From: an uncultured bacterium | GTDB lineage: Bacteria > Actinomycetota > Coriobacteriia > Coriobacteriales > Coriobacteriaceae | Direction: 5' to 3' | Assembly: GCA_905215945.1 (NCBI GenBank) | Contig: CAJMRZ010000047.1 | Coordinates: 1 to 8,629 of the forward strand | Length of the DNA stretch: 8,629 bases | Shown: piece after piece, positions 5,324-8,629 of the stretch | Layout of the letters: every line of letters starts with the position of its first letter | How positions within the stretch are numbered: position 1 is the first letter of the stretch | The notes under the pieces: model-generated | What the model was told of the DNA's origin: nothing | Database searches by the model: none | The model's input: only the letters and a program-made list of their open reading frames with translations | Position numbers and translations under genes: made by a program

Positions 5324-6217
5324 GTGCCCGTGGACAACATGCGAGAGGAGTTTGGCGGCGAGCCCGTCGCGGCGTTCTCGATGTCGCATCCGGCTGTGCC
5401 GGCCCTCTACATGGTGCTGACGCTGGGGCTCACCATGTTCTCGATGCAACCGGTGCTGATCGCGCTGTCGCTTGCGGGTGGGCTGGCGTACGGGCTTGCG
5501 ACGCGCGGTGCTGCGCGCACGTTGGGGGCGCTTCGCTGGCAGCTGCCGGTGATTTTGATTATCGCGGTGCTCAATCCGCTGTTTAGTGCATCGGGCTCGA
5601 CGGAGCTGTTTCGTATTGGCATGCGTGCGGTGTATCTAGAGAGCATGGTTTACGGCCTGTGCATGGGTGGGCTGTTTGTGGCGAGCGTGCTGTGGTTTGA
5701 GGCAGCGGCGTCGATGCTCGAATACGACAAGGTACTCGCGCTGCTGGGCAATGCCGCACCGGTGATTGCGCTTATGATCTCGATGTGCATGCGGCTTATC
5801 CCGCAGTTTTTGCGCCGCGGCCGCACGGTGCTGGCGGTGCAAGATGCGATTGACGTGCCGGGCCGCGCGCCGGCCGACCCCGTGCGCTCGCGCCTGCGGG
5901 CATCGAGTGTGTTGATGGGCTGGGGCATGGAAGATTCACTGGAGCGCGCGGACGCGATGCGCTCGCGCGGGTGGGGTGCCGCGACGCGTCGTACGACGTA
6001 TGCGCGGTATCGACTGGGGCGCGGCGATGTTGCTGCGCTGGTTGGGCTTGCACTGTTTGGCGTGGTCACGGTGACAGTGGCGTGGACCGCGACGACGCAG
6101 TATTCGTTTTATCCGCAGCTCTCGGTGCCGGCGCCGTGGCCGGGCTATGTCGTATATGCGGCCTGGATGGCGCTGCCCTGCGTGCTGTACGCGATTGACG
6201 AGAAGAGGTTTGGCTGA
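5324..6217 (+). CDS. ecfT: ECF transporter transmembrane coupling protein EcfT
   Basis: Membrane scaffold of an energy-coupling-factor importer; it transmits ATPase movements to the S component. 297 aa from GTG 5324, chosen because GAGGGG (5312-5317) lies six bases upstream; ATG 5339 (292 aa) is the alternative and gives the same mature protein. Hydrophobic segments, numbered from ATG 5339: about 20-36, 37-54, 66-83, 103-125, 131-155, then 230-250 and 268-286. The cytoplasmic stretch 156-228 is basic and holds the coupling helices. The second Ala/Ser-Arg-Gly motif is present in ADAMRSRGWG (204-213); the first is not intact, as LAVQDAIDVPG (165-175) replaces the usual A-R-G. The stop overlaps the next start by one base (TGATG), so translation is coupled to the ATPase. 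Family assignment is firm; the exact start is uncertain. Confidence 0.88.
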   Translation: MPVDNMREEFGGEPVAAFSMSHPAVPALYMVLTLGLTMFSMQPVLIALSLAGGLAYGLATRGAARTLGALRWQLPVILIIAVLNPLFSASGSTELFRIGMRAVYLESMVYGLCMGGLFVASVLWFEAAASMLEYDKVLALLGNAAPVIALMISMCMRLIPQFLRRGRTVLAVQDAIDVPGRAPADPVRSRLRASSVLMGWGMEDSLERADAMRSRGWGAATRRTTYARYRLGRGDVAALVGLALFGVVTVTVAWTATTQYSFYPQLSVPAPWPGYVVYAAWMALPCVLYAIDEKRFG

Positions 6218-7860
6218 TGGCTCGGTTGGATAGCTGCTCGGTAACGGGCGTGGCGTGCGGCTCTGATGTACCCGCGATTGAGGTACGGGGCCTGAGCTTT
6301 ACCTACCCCGGGGCTGAGGCGCTGGTGCTCGACGGGCTCGACTGGTCTGTCCCCCAAGGTGCGTTTGCACTGCTCGTTGGCGGTACCGGGTCGGGCAAGT
6401 CGACGCTGCTCTCGCTGCTCAAGCCCGAGATTTCGCCGACGGGTGAATGCGCTGGCGAGCTGTTCGTGCTGGGCGAGAGCGTTGCCGACATGGATGTCCG
6501 GGCGTCCGCGGAGCGTGTGGGCTATGTGTTTCAGGACCCCGAGAACCAGATCGTGTGCGAAACCGTGTGGCACGAGATGGCGTTTGGCCTGGAAAACTTA
6601 GGCATGTCGCGCGACGAGATGCGCCGCCGCGTAGCCGAGACCAGCTATTTCTTTGGGTTGGAGGACTGGCTCCACCGCGATACCGATACGCTTTCGGGCG
6701 GACGCAAACAGCTGCTGTCGCTGGCGGCTGTGCTGGCGTTGCGCCCGCGCGTGCTGCTGCTCGACGAGCCCACGTCCCAACTGGATCCCGTTGCCGAGAA
6801 GAGTTTTCTGCATGCGCTGTTTCGCGTGAATCGCGAGTTGGGCTGCACGGTTGTTGTGGCAACGCACCAGCCGCGCCCGATGCTCGAATACGCGACGTAC
6901 GCGTACCGGATCGAGGGCGGACGCGTGTGCGAGGTGGCTGACATTGCCTCCCTGGGGCACCGTGAAGAGCTGTTTTCTGACGAGGTGTCGGGGTGGGGTG
7001 CCTCGCGGCGTGCAAAAAACGGAGTTTTCAGCAGCGCCAGCGGCCAGCTGGGCTCTTTGGACCCGCGCGGGGGCGCTCCGGGTGCAAAAAAAAGGCTGAA
7101 ATCGGACAAATCGGGTGAATTTGAGGCGCAAATACTGCCGCAAGACGACTCGGGGGCGCCATCGCGCGCCGGTGGATGCCGAATACTCCCAAAAATGCAC
7201 GCTGGGCCGGCTACCACCCTGGCAGGGAGCTGGTTTCGCTACGATCGGGCGTCCGGCTGGGTGCTGCGCGGGCTCGATGCGGCGTTCTCGGCTGGCGCGG
7301 TGCATGCGGTTGTTGGCGGTAACGGCTGCGGCAAGTCGACAATGCTTTCGGTGCTGGCCAAGACGGTCAAGTTACAGCGTGGGCATATGGAGCGCGGGGC
7401 GGCCTCGGCAGCGCTGCTGCCTCAGAATCCCAAGGCGTTGCTGGTTGCCGAGACGGTGCGCGACGAGCTGATGGAATGGGCTTCGACCTGCGGATATGAC
7501 GAGGCTGCGGCGCGGGAGCGCGCGGCGAGCCTGGGGCTGTCGGGCTTGGATGGGTGCCACCCGTACGATCTTTCGGGCGGGCAGCGTCAACTGCTTGCGT
7601 TGGCAAAGCTGCTGCTGATCGGCCCCGAGCTGCTATTGCTCGATGAGCCCACCAAGGGTCTAGACCTGGCCAGCCGCCGCATCATCGCTCGCGCTCTGCG
7701 TGACCATGCGAAGTCTGGCGGCACCGTCATCATGGCCACGCACGATCTGGATTTTGCCGAGCAGGTTGCCGATGACATTGCCATGATGTTCGACGGTGAG
7801 ATTGCCTGCATGGAGCCGCCGACCGACTTTTTTGCCGACAACGTGTTCTACAGGGCGTGA
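6217..7860 (+). CDS. Fused double ATP-binding ECF transporter ATPase (EcfA-EcfA')
   Basis: 547-aa cytoplasmic ATPase with two ABC nucleotide-binding domains in one chain, providing both halves that many ECF importers make from separate genes. Domain 1 (about 20-255): Walker A GGTGSGKST (55-63), Q-loop Gln106 in FQDPENQ, signature LSGGR (159-163), Walker B VLLLDEPT (179-186), H-loop His217. Domain 2 (about 335-547): Walker A GGNGCGKST (367-375), Gln403, signature LSGGQ (452-456), Walker B ELLLLDEPT (471-479), His509. FQDPENQ is typical of ECF ATPases. The ATG overlaps the ecfT stop; AGAGG lies upstream within ecfT. The linker, residues about 257-334, is polar, basic, and rich in Gly, Ser and Ala, with no recognisable domain. 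Its DNA has A6 and A8 runs and short repeats unlike the flanking GC-rich code. All catalytic residues are present in both halves, so the protein should be active. Confidence 0.93.
   Translation: MARLDSCSVTGVACGSDVPAIEVRGLSFTYPGAEALVLDGLDWSVPQGAFALLVGGTGSGKSTLLSLLKPEISPTGECAGELFVLGESVADMDVRASAERVGYVFQDPENQIVCETVWHEMAFGLENLGMSRDEMRRRVAETSYFFGLEDWLHRDTDTLSGGRKQLLSLAAVLALRPRVLLLDEPTSQLDPVAEKSFLHALFRVNRELGCTVVVATHQPRPMLEYATYAYRIEGGRVCEVADIASLGHREELFSDEVSGWGASRRAKNGVFSSASGQLGSLDPRGGAPGAKKRLKSDKSGEFEAQILPQDDSGAPSRAGGCRILPKMHAGPATTLAGSWFRYDRASGWVLRGLDAAFSAGAVHAVVGGNGCGKSTMLSVLAKTVKLQRGHMERGAASAALLPQNPKALLVAETVRDELMEWASTCGYDEAAARERAASLGLSGLDGCHPYDLSGGQRQLLALAKLLLIGPELLLLDEPTKGLDLASRRIIARALRDHAKSGGTVIMATHDLDFAEQVADDIAMMFDGEIACMEPPTDFFADNVFYRA
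6985..7218 (+). other. Compositionally odd inter-domain linker DNA inside ecfA
   Basis: Between the two ATPase domains the code changes character. There are runs A6 (7014-7019), A8 (7086-7093) and A5 (7191-7195). GTGCAAAAAA occurs twice (7010-7019, 7082-7091), AATACTGCC (7131-7139) recurs as AATACTCCC (7182-7190), and the GC palindrome CCCGCGCGGG lies at 7062-7071. The reading frame stays open throughout. It could be a small repeat that inserted in frame, or simply a fast-evolving linker. Confidence 0.5.
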
Positions 7861-7864
7861 TGGG

Positions 7865-8578
7865 ATGACGGATTATCGCGTCTCGCGCCTACTAGCAAAA
7901 CTGGAGATCCCGCTGCTGCTGGCGGTGCCGGCGGTAATGGCCGCGGCGTTGCTGGCGGGCGTTGAGCAGGCGGCGCTTGCCATGCTTGTCGTGGTGGCGC
8001 TGGTGCTTGCGTTGTTCTTTGCGGGCTACGAGGCGTCGCGACCGGGCCTGCGCCAGATTATGCCAACGCTGGTTTTGGCGGCGTTGGCCGCGGCGGGGCG
8101 CATCTTGTTTGGCCCCATTCCCGACTTTAAACCTGTGAGTGCCATCGCCATTATCGCCGGGGCGACGCTCGGTCGTCGTAACGGCTTTATGGTCGGTGCG
8201 CTGGCGGCGCTGACCAGCAACTTCTTTTTTGGACAGGGCATGTGGACGCCATGGCAGATGTATGCCTGGGGCCTGGTTGGCTATGTTGGCGGCGCGCTGG
8301 CGCATGCGGGCGCGTTCGACCGTGCGGATGGAACCGTGCGCATGCCGGCGCTGACGGCGTACGGCTTTGCATCGGGCCTGCTCTACGGCGTGGTGATCAA
8401 CGCCTACGACATCATCGGTTTTGTGCAGCCGCTCACGTGGGCGGGCGCCGTGGCGCGTCTTGCCACGGCGGTGCCGTTCGACATTACGCACGGCCTTGCG
8501 ACCTGCGTGTTCTTGGCCGCCCTGTACAAGCCCTGGTGTCGACGGATCAACCGCGTCGTCGTGAAGTACGGACTGTAG
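7865..8578 (+). CDS. ECF transporter S component (substrate-binding membrane protein), substrate unknown
   Basis: 237-aa membrane protein that binds the transported micronutrient and toppples in the membrane when driven by EcfT and EcfA. About six hydrophobic segments: 16-32, 36-53, 64-84, 88-120, 131-146 and 163-222 (at least one long or double). The diagnostic stretch is GRILFGPIPDFKPVSAIAII (78-97), then GATLGRRNGFMVGALAAL (99-116), SNFFFGQG (118-125) and WTPWQMYAWG (127-136). Small helix-packing residues and the Gly-rich pattern fit S components. The FKPVSA/FFFGQG pattern resembles S components that have been linked, tentatively, to cobalamin-type or related compounds in Clostridia; I cannot confirm the substrate. 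ATG 7865 is four bases after the ATPase stop and has only a weak AGGG upstream, so coupling is likely. An open frame extends upstream to 7796 but that part lies inside ecfA and lacks membrane character. Confidence 0.85.
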   Translation: MTDYRVSRLLAKLEIPLLLAVPAVMAAALLAGVEQAALAMLVVVALVLALFFAGYEASRPGLRQIMPTLVLAALAAAGRILFGPIPDFKPVSAIAIIAGATLGRRNGFMVGALAALTSNFFFGQGMWTPWQMYAWGLVGYVGGALAHAGAFDRADGTVRMPALTAYGFASGLLYGVVINAYDIIGFVQPLTWAGAVARLATAVPFDITHGLATCVFLAALYKPWCRRINRVVVKYGL

Positions 8579-8629
8579 GGCTGGTTGCGTTCCCTTACGA
8601 ACTTGCGGTGGAATAGTTCTCGTTTTTGG
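8579..8629. other. Downstream end of window, nothing identified
   Basis: 51 bases after the S-component stop. A short T-run (8623-8627) is present but no convincing stem precedes it, so no terminator is called; the operon may continue beyond the window. Confidence 0.3.

Noticed and set aside
5131..5340. 70-residue N-terminal extension of GlmU
   Set aside because: Basic, unstructured translation absent from the family; the AGGAG site before 5130 fixes the real start.
8590..8629. Terminator after the S component
   Set aside because: Only a short T-run with a 4-bp stem at best; too weak to call.

Overview
The window looks like a chromosomal piece of a high-GC anaerobic actinobacterium of the Coriobacteriia, probably Collinsella or a close relative. 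This is inferred from three things: the GC-rich codon use, the housekeeping order glmU-prs-pth, and a DUF559/AbiEi-like protein of a type I recognise from Coriobacteriia. No RNA gene, CRISPR array or complete insertion sequence is visible.

Left part, minus strand (1-5130). Read in the direction of transcription, the order is glmU (UDP-GlcNAc synthesis), terminator, prs (PRPP synthase), terminator, a small repeat element, an accessory gene, a second repeat element, and pth (peptidyl-tRNA hydrolase, cut by the window edge). glmU-prs-pth is a widespread Gram-positive gene neighbourhood. About 1.7 kb of unrelated DNA (721-2452) sits between prs and pth. It holds a 375-aa protein with a degenerate PD-(D/E)XK (Vsr/DUF559-like) C-terminal domain. 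On either side lies a roughly 205-bp element whose ends are 28-bp inverted repeats. The four repeat ends are nearly identical, but the interiors of the two elements are unrelated. This is the most unusual structure in the window.

Right part, plus strand (5324-8578). Divergent from glmU is a tightly packed three-gene operon for an energy-coupling-factor (ECF) vitamin or micronutrient importer: ecfT (membrane coupling protein), a fused double-ATPase EcfA, and an S component that binds the substrate. The genes overlap or nearly touch, which suggests translational coupling. EcfT links the two ATPase domains of EcfA to the S component. The substrate cannot be read from the sequence; the S component resembles those tentatively linked to cobalamin or related compounds. 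The two ATPase domains are joined by a long linker of odd composition that carries A6 and A8 runs and short repeats.

Intergenic stretches: 609-958 holds a pth promoter candidate and repeat element 1. 2087-2537 holds the upstream region of the accessory gene, repeat element 2 and the prs terminator. 3525-3717 holds the prs ribosome-binding site, a weak promoter candidate and the glmU terminator. 5131-5323 is the divergent glmU/ecf promoter region. Nothing was recognised in 8579-8629.
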